From contig MCFL01000082.1 of the NCBI GenBank assembly GCA_002102555.1, positions 1 through 64,000 on the forward strand: a DNA stretch of 64,000 nucleotides, in the 5' to 3' direction. Each line of letters begins with the position of its first letter. Positions within the stretch are counted from its first letter, which is position 1. This document shows positions 1 to 11,371 of this stretch, piece after piece. This stretch comes from Catenaria anguillulae PL171. Taxonomy: Eukaryota; Blastocladiomycota; Blastocladiomycetes; Blastocladiales; Catenariaceae. The notes below the pieces were generated by a model. That model worked only from the letters and a program-made list of their open reading frames with translations. It had not been told where the DNA came from and did no database searches. The translations under genes and the position numbers were made by a program.

Positions 1-498
1 CAGCGAGATGCAATAGTGTTGTGTTTTTCTCACATTGCCACCGTATTTCCAAAGAATGCAAAACCATCGTTTAATGTTCCAAGTCGACAATAGCCAGGCG
101 GAAGAAAAAGCTGGGACAACTTGGTTGCATTCAACACAAGGCAACTATTTTGGAATTGCAACCAAATGAAAGTATATCATAACAAACTATACGGCAACGG
201 CAATACGAAGAGACGACAGGAAAACAAATCAATGCAAGTTGGTCGGGGATCGAAAGATATGAGATATATGCACAAAAGACAGGTTGAGTCTTGAAGAACA
301 ATTAGGAAACAATGAACTGCCGCTACCAGCGAGGATGCACAACAGACACGAGAAAGGGATGAGTGTATACAAAGCTTAGACGTGGGCAAGGTCGGAAAAA
401 TCGAGTGTGTCGTTGGTACTCAGACCCGTCAGTAGAATGTTGGGAACTTGCTCGTAGACGTACTGGGTACGTGTACACAAGAGTCAGGACAAGTTTGG

Positions 499-2676
499 TC
501 ACAGGTCGCAGGACTGAAAGGAACAACGTACGTCACGGTACAACCCATCACACTTCATCCGCAAAAACGCCTTGGCCGGCACCTCCCTCGTCTCCATCCA
601 CGCCTTCCACAACTCTGACCCACGCGGAATGTGCCGAGCCAGCTCGCGACGCACAACCGCCCAGGCCGACCCGTCATGGTGCACATTGAGCGCGCGTGCC
701 AACCGCTGCAAGTGGCAGTTGAAGGCCGTGTGGTAAACAATCTTGAACCCTGCCGCGGCCGACCCACCCAACTGGAATGACCCGGCCATGAGCTGGTCCA
801 CCAACTGCTCCGCATCCGTGCCTTGCGTCCGCTTGCGCCACTGACTCGGGTCAATCTGACACCCGCCAAAGTCGCGACCGGCAAATCCGAGAAGCTTTCC
901 GTCATGAGGCGAGACTCGCAGCACCATGTTCTTGCCCGTGGGCTTCCCAAGCGTAACCAAACTCGACCAACGGCGGAATCACACCTGAAGCAACACACTC
1001 GCGTACTCGTCGAAAAACCCAAGCGCTTGGCTTGTGAATCGAGTCCAAATGCGCGCACAACGTTGGGCGTGCGCGACACTGGATCACGCTCGACGAGCGC
1101 ACCGCACACAATGAGCTGCTCGCCGGGGCACAAGTCCGCGGGATCCGAGCGCAAAATGCAGCCCATGGTCTTTGCGACCTGCTCGTCGGCATGGCGCAAG
1201 CCAATTGAGGCAAACTCGGGCACGGGAACGAGTACGGACCGACCCTGGTTGGCGATTTGTGCCATTTCCGTCATGACGGGCCCATTGTGGATCGAGTAGG
1301 GCGAAATGGTGCGCATGGCGGACGTGATGGTCATGCAAATCGAGAGCTTGACGTGGGCGCCGTGCACAAACGCCTTGTCAACAGGCACCACGGTGCGCGT
1401 ACTTGCTTGTGCGAGTGCTGGGACACGCCGGGCAGAGGCATCGACTGGAGTGAAGTCTGGGTACTTGGCGAGAACGTAGGTGGCCTGCATGCCATGGACT
1501 GGGAAGATGATGTGGGTATCGGGGCAAGCAACGCCGAGGTACTCGACGAGGTGCGGTTGAATCGAGTCCAGCCAGGTGCCGTGGGCGTGGACCTGGGTGC
1601 GCGGAACGAAAAAGAACTTGATGTCGGGGGTGGCAAGCGGTTTCAAGTCCTTGGTTGCGGCAAAGGAGAGCGGAGCAGCGGCCGAGCGGGTACGATGCAT
1701 AGGATGAGTGGCATGCCCTTCGAGAATGGCAGATTCCCATTCGAGCGGGGTCGACGCAAGAGTTGGGAGCGGGTTGGATGATGCCAGCTGGTACAAGTGA
1801 GCTATGCACATAAATCGAATGAGCTGGATGGTGAGTAAAATGCTCAAGATGCGAATAAGAGCTCGACGGGGTGTATGGAACATGAGTACATTGCACTTCA
1901 ACACTGGAGGCCAATTCGCGCGCAATCTTGTCGGATGACGGGCCATGAATGCCATTCCAATGCGCAACAGTCTTCCAAGTGAGCACGGGATCAACCGAGG
2001 GTGTCACCACCCATGTGGCGTCGGCCTGCGTATTTGCGTTGCGAGACACAAACACAAAAGGCGCTGATGCATCGATCTCTTCGGGGTCCATGGCACGAAC
2101 TTGAGGAAAGAGCAGCTCGGCATCACGCAAGACAAGTGGGACGTTGCGCAAGGGAACAAGAACAGCGTCCACGGTGGTCGGGTCTAGACGAGACTCGACT
2201 TCAGTTGCAGCCGAGACAGATTCGGGGCGTTTGGTGACAAAATCTGCAGTCGTGGGCCGTTGCTGAGATGCTGCGGAGGGGGCCAAGAACATTTCATGCA
2301 CCCACTCGGCCGAGATACTTGACGCCGGGCGGACAAGCACAGCCCATGGGTCGCAGGACCCAGACATGACTCGGGACGACAGCAAGTGAGCGGTAGCGAG
2401 ACCTTCATTTACGAGGCACGCCAGCAGGCGCGAGCCCGTGGCGAACTGGGCAGCGCTCCAAAGGTTGCGAGCAGTGTTGGGCTCATTTGTCGCCGCGGCC
2501 GATGCATTGGTAGCACGTTGATTGCTGCCATAAGCGTGGCTTGCCGAGGTCGAGGTGGGGCAAAACGTGGGCGACTTGAGCGGAGTAATCACATTTTGGA
2601 AGTGGTGTCCGTTGCTTGTAGCGCGAATGGAGGCCGGCGGCGGCGAGTCGGTTGTGCGGGTCACGGGAGGAGTCAT
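499..2676 (-). CDS. NRPS-independent siderophore synthetase (IucA/IucC family), frameshifted
   Basis: Family enzymes join a citrate or other carboxylate to an amine or alcohol using ATP, building siderophores such as rhizoferrin or aerobactin. Exon 1 is 2676..1890 and exon 2 is 1801..499; the 88-nt intron (GTACTC...ATAG, phase 1) joins EVQ to SHLYQL. Family landmarks are GHATHPMHRTRS near residue 291 (the HP...K/R ATP-binding region), KLSICMTITSAMRT near 414, and EAHGQN near 549 followed by GRDFGG; the C-terminus FLRMKCDGLYRDV is also typical. The frame breaks three times between about 1025 and 935: one base seems missing in the GGGTTTTT run, one missing near CTTCAGG, and one extra just before the N of EAHGQN. 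Correcting all three gives a whole number of codons, about 696 residues. The family assignment is firm. Whether the gene is intact, miscalled or decaying is open. No transporter or other siderophore gene lies next to it. Confidence 0.85.
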
Positions 2677-4759
2677 GGTGGGATGGTCGAGATGGGAAGA
2701 CAGTGAAGAGCTCTGTTGCAGCGAGCGAGCAGCGGAACATCAAAAGCGAGTGAGTTGCATTGTTGGCGGTGCATGGGGATTTGACTGGAGTTTATGACAG
2801 GAGCCGCGGCGAACAAGACTGGCGGAAGAGGCGATAAATGTGGACTGGATAGTGGCGATGGCATGATGGTGCGTGATGGTCTGATGCCCGCGATAAAGGG
2901 AAAGAGGGTGTCATCCCACGCAGGGACATGACAAATGAGAACACGGGCGATCAGCCCGTTGCCCACAAAGAAACAGAATGAGCCTAAGAACGTGTCTGTG
3001 GCTCAAACATGGGAACAGCGGCAATGGGCCAGAGGAGAACACAAGATTTAATTGAGAGGAAAACGCGAGTAGATGAGCGAAAGTGGCAAGAGCAGGCGAC
3101 AGGGGACGGAATGGAGTGGAGCCAACGCGCTAAGCTGCGCGGGGTGGAACACTTTCCTGAATGGGAAAGTGCTCGAAACCCCTGGCCCATTCCCGCTCCA
3201 AGCCCGTGTGCAACGGTGTGCATCGACCGCGTTGTATCACAGCAAACAGCCAATATCGCTTTGCGTGCAGGCACAACAAAACAGCTCGCTGTCGGGCGTG
3301 TGGACGAGCGTGACGTGACGGAGGATAAGAGGCGAGGCGACAAAAAATGAGGACGGACCTGTTTAATTGCAAAGGTTTGCCCTTGCTTGTGGTACTGGGT
3401 TGCGCGATGCCAAGTCAATGTCTGGTTGGCGGGAACCCTTTCCCTTTATATCCACGACCGGTACCTATGCAGACCGTCATCGCAATCTCGACCTCGGTCG
3501 ATGGATTGCTTGATCGATCCCACTCACAGCATGCGCTGTCTCACCCCAAGACTTAAAGTCTTTATCCGCCAAACCGTGCCCAGGCACGCCATCGTCAATT
3601 TTAGTGCTCTGGAAGAACCCACTTGCACGTCGGGGTATCCCCAAACAGCTGATATGTATAAGCCTGTAAAATACATTGCTCCTGATGGCACTTGGATAAA
3701 GGTGGGAAATCGGGGCAGGCCAGCAAAACAAGCGTTCCACCATTCTCGACCTATCGCTCCAGCTCTGTCAATTGGTCTGTGAATGCAGAACTGGAGAATG
3801 TCAATGATTTCACGGCTCCTCGATCCTTGAGCACAAAGAATGAGGACGACTGGCTGGTCATACATCCAGCGAGTTGCCATCTGATTTCCAATCGTCGTGA
3901 CGTGAGATTCTTGCGGCGTACTCATGATGCCTATTTGCCATCCCATGTGGCGTACATACCGAGCTAGCTAGCTATAGCTCCACGTACGGCAACCCCACAC
4001 TTGATTTGTGAGACAACGGTGTTGACATGGAAACGTGTCTCACCGCGTTTGCCGGATTTAAAACCGATCGCGCCAAGTGTACATATTATTAGCCCTCCGG
4101 ACCAACTCTGGCAGCTTCTCGAAATGACACCCGAGTCTGTTCTGCCGCGAAATCAGATATCGGCACGATCGTGCCGTGATGCACTTGTACTGGCATTGTC
4201 CCTAAATTTGTATGTGACTGCCTCAGTTAAACTCTCAATCATTGCGGTGACCTGATCCGGAATGATAGGGCCAGTACATCTTGCTTTGTGGCTAGGCAAA
4301 TGTCAACACCTGCAGAAGAAATTCGCTTCGTCGCGCCGACTTTCACCAGCAGCAGGCAGCCCTTGCCTCAGCGCTCTACACTGAACGGCAGCGGCGGCGC
4401 GGCTCTCCCAGCCGACGGCTCGCCATACGGTCTACCTTTCAGACTGTGAAGCCTCGAACTCGGGCGAAACCACGCGTGTCAATGACGGGGCCGACTCTCT
4501 TTCACGCACCAGGGCGGGGCTCATTGCACGTCCTGCTTGTCTGGATCCATCTCGTGAGACACGCAGGCAGCTCACTCGCTGGGATGAGTGGCGACGGGTA
4601 TCGTCGTCATGAATTTGCGATTCAAAAGTGGCGGTCTGGTTTGTCTGGTCTGGATGGAGGCAAATTCTACCGCTGCGGAGCCAAAGACTGACATGATGGG
4701 CCGAAAGATAATAAGGCGCATACACCAGGAATACATGAGTCACGCACACAATGTACGTA
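2677..4759. other. Intergenic region, no supported gene
   Basis: About 2.1 kb between the siderophore synthetase start and the end of the sensor gene. Open frames here are short, lack recognisable motifs and overlap in several frames. A small AGCTAGCT palindrome lies at about 3964-3971. I see no tRNA or other RNA gene. Confidence 0.5.
2832..2896. promoter_or_regulatory. Two CGATAA (HGATAR) motifs upstream of the siderophore synthetase
   Basis: CGATAA occurs at 2832-2837 and 2891-2896, about 155 and 215 bases upstream of the predicted start codon. HGATAR is the core site of fungal GATA-type iron repressors (Urbs1, SreA and Fep1 families), which control siderophore genes. The motif is short and could occur by chance, so a regulatory role is only inference. 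Confidence 0.3.
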
Positions 4760-7648
4760 TCAATGCCCATCCGAGAATATACAATCATACAATGGCAGCA
4801 AGAAATCAAAACCTCCGTGCGTCATATTGGACACGCCAACCACGTTGGCCGGCCGGCGACGGCTTCCCGAAGTCGACCAGCACAATCCCACAGGAGTCTT
4901 GATCTTGTACCCTTGAGGGACCAAATGAAACGGCTCGACCATGGCTTCAAGAGCAGCACTCGCCATACAAACAGTACCGAGTTCCAAAGATTCTACAGGT
5001 TTCGACACGGCCGCACCTGGCGACATGACGGGCCACGCCGTTTGGCTAATGTAACCTGCTGACGAAAGAGTGGGAACGCGAATACATCCACGGCATCGGA
5101 CTCGTAACAAATGTGCGTTTGGATCCACCACGAGCTCCATGTGAGCGATGCCGCTTCGCTCTGTTGCATAGACGGCGATTTGAACGAGCTTGTCAATGAT
5201 AACGGGTAGCGCTTCTGAAATCGGGCCCGAGATTGTGATATCGCAGCGGCATATGATGGGTGACAATTGGATTTGCCGTTCAGCCAAGACGGGTTCAATG
5301 GCATGAATGGATCGAAGAATGAGAAGCGTTGGGCTGGCCGACGGGAAAACAGCAAGTGCGGGCGGATTCTTTGGTGTCCAAGAGCCGTGGTCAGTCTGAT
5401 CGTGAAGGAGAAGCGTTTTCAAGTTGGAGAGAATCGCAATTGCACGCTGAGCAAATTCGTCGCAGGCTTTTGTCCGATGTTGCTGCCATTGGCTGTTGGA
5501 AGGAATTTGAGATGTAGCGTTGCAAATAGCTTGCAAAGGGTCCGCGAGCTCATGGAGCATACATCGGAGCAGGCGCAACAGTGTGGAATGCGTCGCGAGG
5601 GCCTTGCCTGCCGAGACTTGACGATGCCCACAGGTCACGAAATAATTGGTCACGTCGTGAATGACGAGTACTTGGTTGAAGTTGGAAGCACGGCGCCGAC
5701 TCAATGTCGCATGGGCTGGACGATAGGAGTCACCGTGTCGATTACGGAGCGCGCCAACGTAGTATTGCGCGGCGGCAGCTTGACTCGGCGGTGATACGCC
5801 AAGAGGATGGGAAACAATAGCCTCTGCGACAAATTTGGATGTGGTATCCGAGCCGCTCGGGTCCTTCGATACCCAGTCTAGTAGATGCACGCCAGGGTCG
5901 AGCAACTGAAGAAGTGTGCTTGACGAGTGACGAGCATTCAACAGCAAAGAAATCGACTCCAGTAGGAGAACGCTCTTCCACTCCCACCGTACGTGTGAAT
6001 TGAAGCACGTCCACGATGTGAAGCTGGTCTTGGCCTCGTGCTTGCAAAAGCTGCAATGTGCTAGCCAATCCAAACCGAGTAAACGCCGCCTGATTGGATC
6101 CGACAAGATATCCCTCCGGGTCAAGCATGAGCAGTGGATCAGGCATCGCATTCACAATGTCTTGTGAGTACTTGAGCAGCCGATGAACCATGGCTTCATG
6201 CTGGCCCATCTGGCCCGCCAGCCACCTTGCCTTGAGTGCTTGGCCTGTGGCACGACGTATGCCTTCCGCAATTGCAAAAAATGTCAGGAGTAATATCCAA
6301 AGCATGACCAGGTGCCACTGCGAATTGAATGATGACGCGAAACCTGTGCACCGAACAGTGAATGTCCGGTCGAATGCTTGAACCGGAAGCGAGACCACAT
6401 CGTCTGTTGAGGTGGAGATGCGGCCTTGAACAGCGGGGAGATGTCGGAAGAGTAGAAGATCAAATATTTTGTCCACGACCTCGACGCACATGTTTCTAAC
6501 TCGATCGGGCGACATGGTTCGGTTGAGCGCCGGCCGAGTGGCAATCAGCATTTGAATGGTCCAGGTTGCAAAGTCGGGAATTGGAACCTTGTCAATTGAT
6601 TGCGTGAGGAAGAGCCGCTCGCTTGGAGGGAGGATGCGGCTGGGTGCGCTTGGATCTGTCAGAACGAGAACGGGCTCATTGGTATTGAGACTGATACGAG
6701 CTGCCAGGGCTGATTCCGGAACGAGGATATTGTTGAACCCAAGAGGCAAGGAGTAGCCATTGCCCATTGGTGGAAGATCAACACTGATTTCAAGAATGTG
6801 GTCAGCGACTACGCCCTCGGCTTCGACAAGGGTCATAAACTTGAAAGCTGCAGAATGCGTACTGAATCGTGACTGGCATAACGTTTCCCATGTGGAGAAG
6901 CGCATCGTCCGGCTCGATCACGGTCAAGTTGTAGCGTTACTGAAACAAGGGAACCTGATCCCTCGACAAGATGGGATAAATCCCAATGGCGTCGCATTCC
7001 GGGATGGCTGAGGACGCCGGTTTAATGTACTTTTCTGCAATCGCTGGACATTCAACCCCAACACAAAAAGTCAAGATTCGGTCATTGAGGGCTCGCGGCG
7101 ATGAGTGGGAAACTCCTTGTTGAGGAGGATGAGTGACAACGAACCAACATTGACGTCGGACAGGGTGTATATGTAGCCAATGATATCCCGGAGTTGGGTG
7201 CCGTATCGTGTTGTCAGATCAAGACTCAGCTGGTCGGCAAGGGCGTGGCAGTCGCGTTGTAGGTTGCCCAGGTGGTATTCACGCAGAGTCGTCCGAGACC
7301 AGAAAAACAAGGCAAGCGAGATACCTGTTATGAGACGGTAAAGACAAGTGGCACGGCGCTGCGCGCACGGTCAATGTCATTCAGCAGAGATGATGACTGA
7401 AGGCGGCAGCAGTAACTACCCAACCCGACCAGGAATACGGCGGCCGCAACGGTCATGGCGGCAAGGTCGTGTCGTCGCTTCCACGCTGCATTGATCCAGC
7501 TTGATGTAGCCGGCGGCGCTGGTGGCGGTGATGACGGGGGAAAGCGCGACGGCCTGGCTTCAAGTGCTTGATCGGGCGGAGCAATCAAGGGCATGATTGT
7601 CTGTGAATCTGCAGCTGCGCGTTGAATGATGCAGAGTGATGTGCCCAT
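4760..7648 (-). pseudogene. CHASE-PAS-histidine-kinase-like membrane sensor, broken
   Basis: Recognisable order: an N-terminal transmembrane helix (about residues 61-80), an extracellular CHASE-like region with YNLTVIEPDDALLHMGN, a second membrane helix (WHLVMLWILLLTFFAIAEGI), a PAS domain (VNAMPDPLLMLDPEGYLVGS), and a HisKA-like segment (MLHELADPLQAI) holding a histidine in the right place. The ATP-binding part is degenerate: the N-box asparagine and the DxGxG box are not visible. No receiver domain follows. The reading frame is interrupted by an in-frame TAA (about 6937-6939) inside the CHASE part, a shift near 6840-6860, and another discontinuity near 5910-5960 that could be a short intron. 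Introns near 7330 and 7030-7140 are plausible. CHASE histidine kinases resemble plant cytokinin receptors and are known in early-diverging fungi. This copy is probably non-functional or a pseudokinase. Confidence 0.6.
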
Positions 7649-7927
7649 TCCGAGTCATATACAATGCCGTCACTTGAAAGCATGGGGTTGAAAGGGCATG
7701 TTATTTATTCAGCAATGGACGAGTGCGATAGGAGAAATGCGTTATGCGGCCTTGCGCTTCCGGTGTAGTGCATCGAATCGAGACCGACGAGACGGATCGA
7801 CAGTGACAGGGATGGGTGTGGGAACTTGCTTTCATTGCAAGCATGCGACGCAGATTCCATGAAAAGTCTATTGGAACGAATGAGCGAGTACAATCCAGAC
7901 ATCACATGAGTCCTTCTTGTCGAAACT

Positions 7928-10900
7928 TTACCCCGCCACCATCCCACCGGCGTCCACAGTCCCGCTTTCTCGAATCGCGCTTGGCTGCTCCGTCTCACTC
8001 GCATCGTCATTGTCGTCATTGTCTGCCTCCGACCCGCTCCCATCCTCACTCCCCTCAGCAAATCCGGCAAGCGTACGACTCGCCAGCTGCTGACTCTTTG
8101 ACTCGGCCGCCGCTGATGCCGCCGCTGATGCCGCCGCTGATGCCGCCGCTGCTGCGCTCCCCTTCTGAATCATCTCCTGGACCTTGCTAATCACGCCGGC
8201 GGCCTCCTGTCCGCCACTTGTAAATGCCAGTAGTACCTTCTCAATGCGCCTAACGTCGCTGTTGTCTACCTCATCGGGCTCGAGTTTGGCGTTGACGCCG
8301 AGCTCGTCCTGCAAATGCCATACCATGGGCATTCCGCGCGGCCGGCCGCCCGCGCGCACATTGGACGGTCGCGAGTTTGCATTAATGTTTGGCAGCGCCG
8401 AGACAGACCCGAGACTATCCGCCACCGACCCAAATGCCGATTGCGTGCCCAGCCGCGACATGGGCAGCGATCCGGCGCCATCCCCACCACCCGGCTGAGC
8501 CTGAGCTTGGCCCTGCATGCCGAGCCCCCATCCGGCCGCATTGCACTGGTACACATAGCAGTAAGCGGCGATTTGCGCACACCGCTCCACACTCACCTTA
8601 TCCGCGCCACCAAAATCCTTTTCTGCAATCTCGTACTGCTGCCCGGCCAGCTCGCGATCGGTATGCGGCAGCGCCTCTCCGAGCGCGTCCACAAACGCCT
8701 GCTTGCCAAGAGTCAGGTTGCCCTGGACATCGTACTTTGCGAGCACGCGGTGAAAGCCACGCAGGTTGGGCTCCATGCGCCGCCGCAGCATGGATTTGAT
8801 TTGCTCGCGGACCGATTCGCATGTGAGTTGTTTGGCCGACGACGACGAGTAACCTTGCTGCTCGAGCTCGAGCTGTTCGTAGAGCGCGTCTGAGCGTGCT
8901 GGGTATAAGGTGTGCAGGAGGCGGCGGTACTTGATGACGTCGAGTGGGTCAAGAAGGGCAATGTAGAAGGCAACCAGGCGGAAGTATTTCCAGACAACCG
9001 AGTCGGAGCCGGCGAGGTGGCGGACAAAGAGGTGGATGTTCTATAGGATGAGTGTGAATAAAGTGGATCCGAATTGAGATGCTTCGAGAGAGAAGAGCAA
9101 AAGTATGTACTGCATTGGTTTCTTGGTGGTGCTCAAGGGCTGCCAGCACCTCAAAAATGACACGATGGGCAACCAACGGAACTTGGAATCGCTGAAACAT
9201 GAAATCGAAAAAGAAGTCCTGCGTAGTCAAAACGAGGTCAATACGACGAATGACTGACATGAGTGGCAAATTCAGAATGATGTGTACCAGGAAGCTACTC
9301 GTGTTTGCGAGCGACTCGGATTCGTACGTCCACCTTGCTTCGTAAACGTCCGACATGAGTCGACTCAGCTTGTCAAGTGTGTACACACGAGGCAGAATGG
9401 GCCGTTTGACTCCGCGCTTGTTGCTATTGCTCAAGTCAGCTCAGCATGACGGATGGAAAACAAATGATGACATTGACATGAACGTACAAAGTGTAATGCC
9501 AAATGACCTTGAAGTACCTTGAAGCCCGATGCAGCTTCATTTCCACGAAATCATCGTGCTCGTCCTCATTAATCGCAAAGCTATCGTTAATTACAATCTT
9601 GGCTGGAATCGAAATCAACAAGTTGGGCCTCCGAAACTGCACATGGGTGGTGTTTGGCGGCAGTGGTACGGTCCACGACCATCCCAATGCCGCCGCTGCC
9701 TTGACCGCGGCCGTGGCATTTCCTCCCACCTCCGTCACGCCCGGCGCAGGCATGTGCGGACACACCATGACCCGCTCGCCACAACGTGCGCAGTAGGGCA
9801 CACACTTGTGGGGCTTGAAGGTGACCCCGCCGTCGCTCGAAAACAGCAGTGCAATGGCGTACTTGCGTTGCGTTTCGTGCGCAAATTTGGTCCATTCCAC
9901 ACATTCGGCGGCCTCGCGGTACTTTGCCACGGCAGCCTGGAGCCCGCGCTTGTGCTCACCGAGAAGCCGTTGCTCTGCGTCGAGCTGAGCCATGGCAGCA
10001 GAGAATTCCGACATGATCTGGTCGAGCTCGAGCTTGTCTTCTTCCCTGCCCGATGCACCCAAGATTTCGCGCTTCTTGCGCAGCTGAAGAAGGCTGGCCT
10101 CGAGATCGTCGAGGTGGCAGTTGAGAATGTCGTACAGCTGCTTTTGCAGCGTCTCGACCTCACGAATCGATAGCTCTGTGACACGCAACGGGTCCGGTAC
10201 AACGAGCTCGCGCTTCTCTGTGATCCAAATACGTGCCGACATTTGGTCGTCGGCAGCATCCTTGGTTGTCTTGAACACACTGAGCCGCTCGATCGTATTG
10301 TTTGCCTGCGTCAATTGTACCTCGACACTATCGCGCTCATGCGCCGCCTGATCCAGTTTTTCCTTGTAGGACCGGTGAATGTCGTCCATTTCGGCGTTCT
10401 TGCGAGCGAGCTGTGCATGCATTTCAGCAACCTGCGTCTCCAATTCGGCCACACGCTCGTCCCTGGCCTGAATCTCTTGCTTTGCGGCAATCACGCGCTT
10501 TTGCAACAAGCTCACGTCGCGCTCGCGCACCTTGAGCTTGTGCTGCAAGTCGGCAAGTACGTCGCGTGTCTCTGAAAGTTCCTCGCGACGCATGTCGCCC
10601 AAGCGCGACACGAGCGTGAACCAAGGGATGCGGTCGAGCGAGGTGACGCGGTCCATTTCGGCAGACAGCGTAGGGTCCATGGTGAGCTGGTCAGAGTAGA
10701 TGGCGTGTTCGAGCTCGGCAGTCACGGTTTTCAGCATGGGGGCGAGCGTCGGCGCGTAGTTTTGGATGTGCGTGAGCGTGTCGAGGCAGGCGCGGACGCG
10801 GGCATCGTGTGGGGATGCGGGCGAGGTGGACAGGCGCTCGCGAAGGGAGACTTCGAGGGCGAGGACCGAGCGCGTGGGCAGTTTGGAAGTGGCGGGACCG

Positions 10901-11031
10901 CCCGCGGTGGTGTTGACTGCAATGGCGGACGCATGGCTGGCAGCAGCGGTCGCAGAGGTTGATGCCAAAGGTGCGGGTGACATGACGGCGATGGGGATTT
11001 TGGGCATTCGTATTATGGGAATCCCCGCCAT
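7928..11031 (-). CDS. Large coiled-coil protein of unknown function
   Basis: Exons 11031..9518, 9429..9111 and 9040..7928 are joined by 88- and 70-nt introns in matching phase (RAS/SNSNKRG and ETNA/NIHLFVRH), giving 981 residues. Residues about 150-400 are heptad-rich coiled coil. A cysteine/histidine cluster with CARCGERVMVCPH follows near 410 and may bind zinc. The C-terminal part has a globular segment (FFFDFMFQRFQVPLVAHRV, then NIHLFVRHL) resembling, from memory, a segment found in several ciliary coiled-coil/IQ proteins; this is an impression, not a match I could test. Near the end an alanine-rich stretch is encoded by a 12-base tandem repeat (about 8111-8155). The start shares a 340-bp divergent promoter region with SMC1. 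I do not recognise the family. Confidence 0.8.
8111..8155. repeat. 12-bp tandem repeat (GATGCCGCCGCT) in coding sequence
   Basis: About three and a half copies of a 12-base unit inside the last exon of the coiled-coil gene. On the coding strand it encodes repeated Ser-Ala-Ala-Ala. Such repeats often vary in copy number between strains. Confidence 0.8.
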
Positions 11032-11371
11032 TCAAGTTGTCGGTTGCAGACGCGTTGGTCAAAGCAGTTCACGGACGAGATGAGGGCCGCCGATCCATCC
11101 ATCGCCCTTTCTCATTTCTCAATGAATGAACCTTTCCCCATCGTCCATATACATATGCATCGTTGGTGGGTTTTCTGGCAACAGGCGCATGTATATCGTA
11201 CCGATGTCGTAACTCGCAGCATTCTCCATGTATTGCGCCCTATGCATGTCATTTTGCAAGCAATTCACCGCCATCAACCAGTGACTCATCCTACCCACCA
11301 CGGACGGAGGCGTCTCGCACCACCCAACTTGCACCCGTTGATTGATCAAGCACCCCTCATATCCACCAACA

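Noticed and set aside
1257..1781. Plus-strand open frame across the siderophore synthetase
   Set aside because: Antisense shadow of a conserved coding region.
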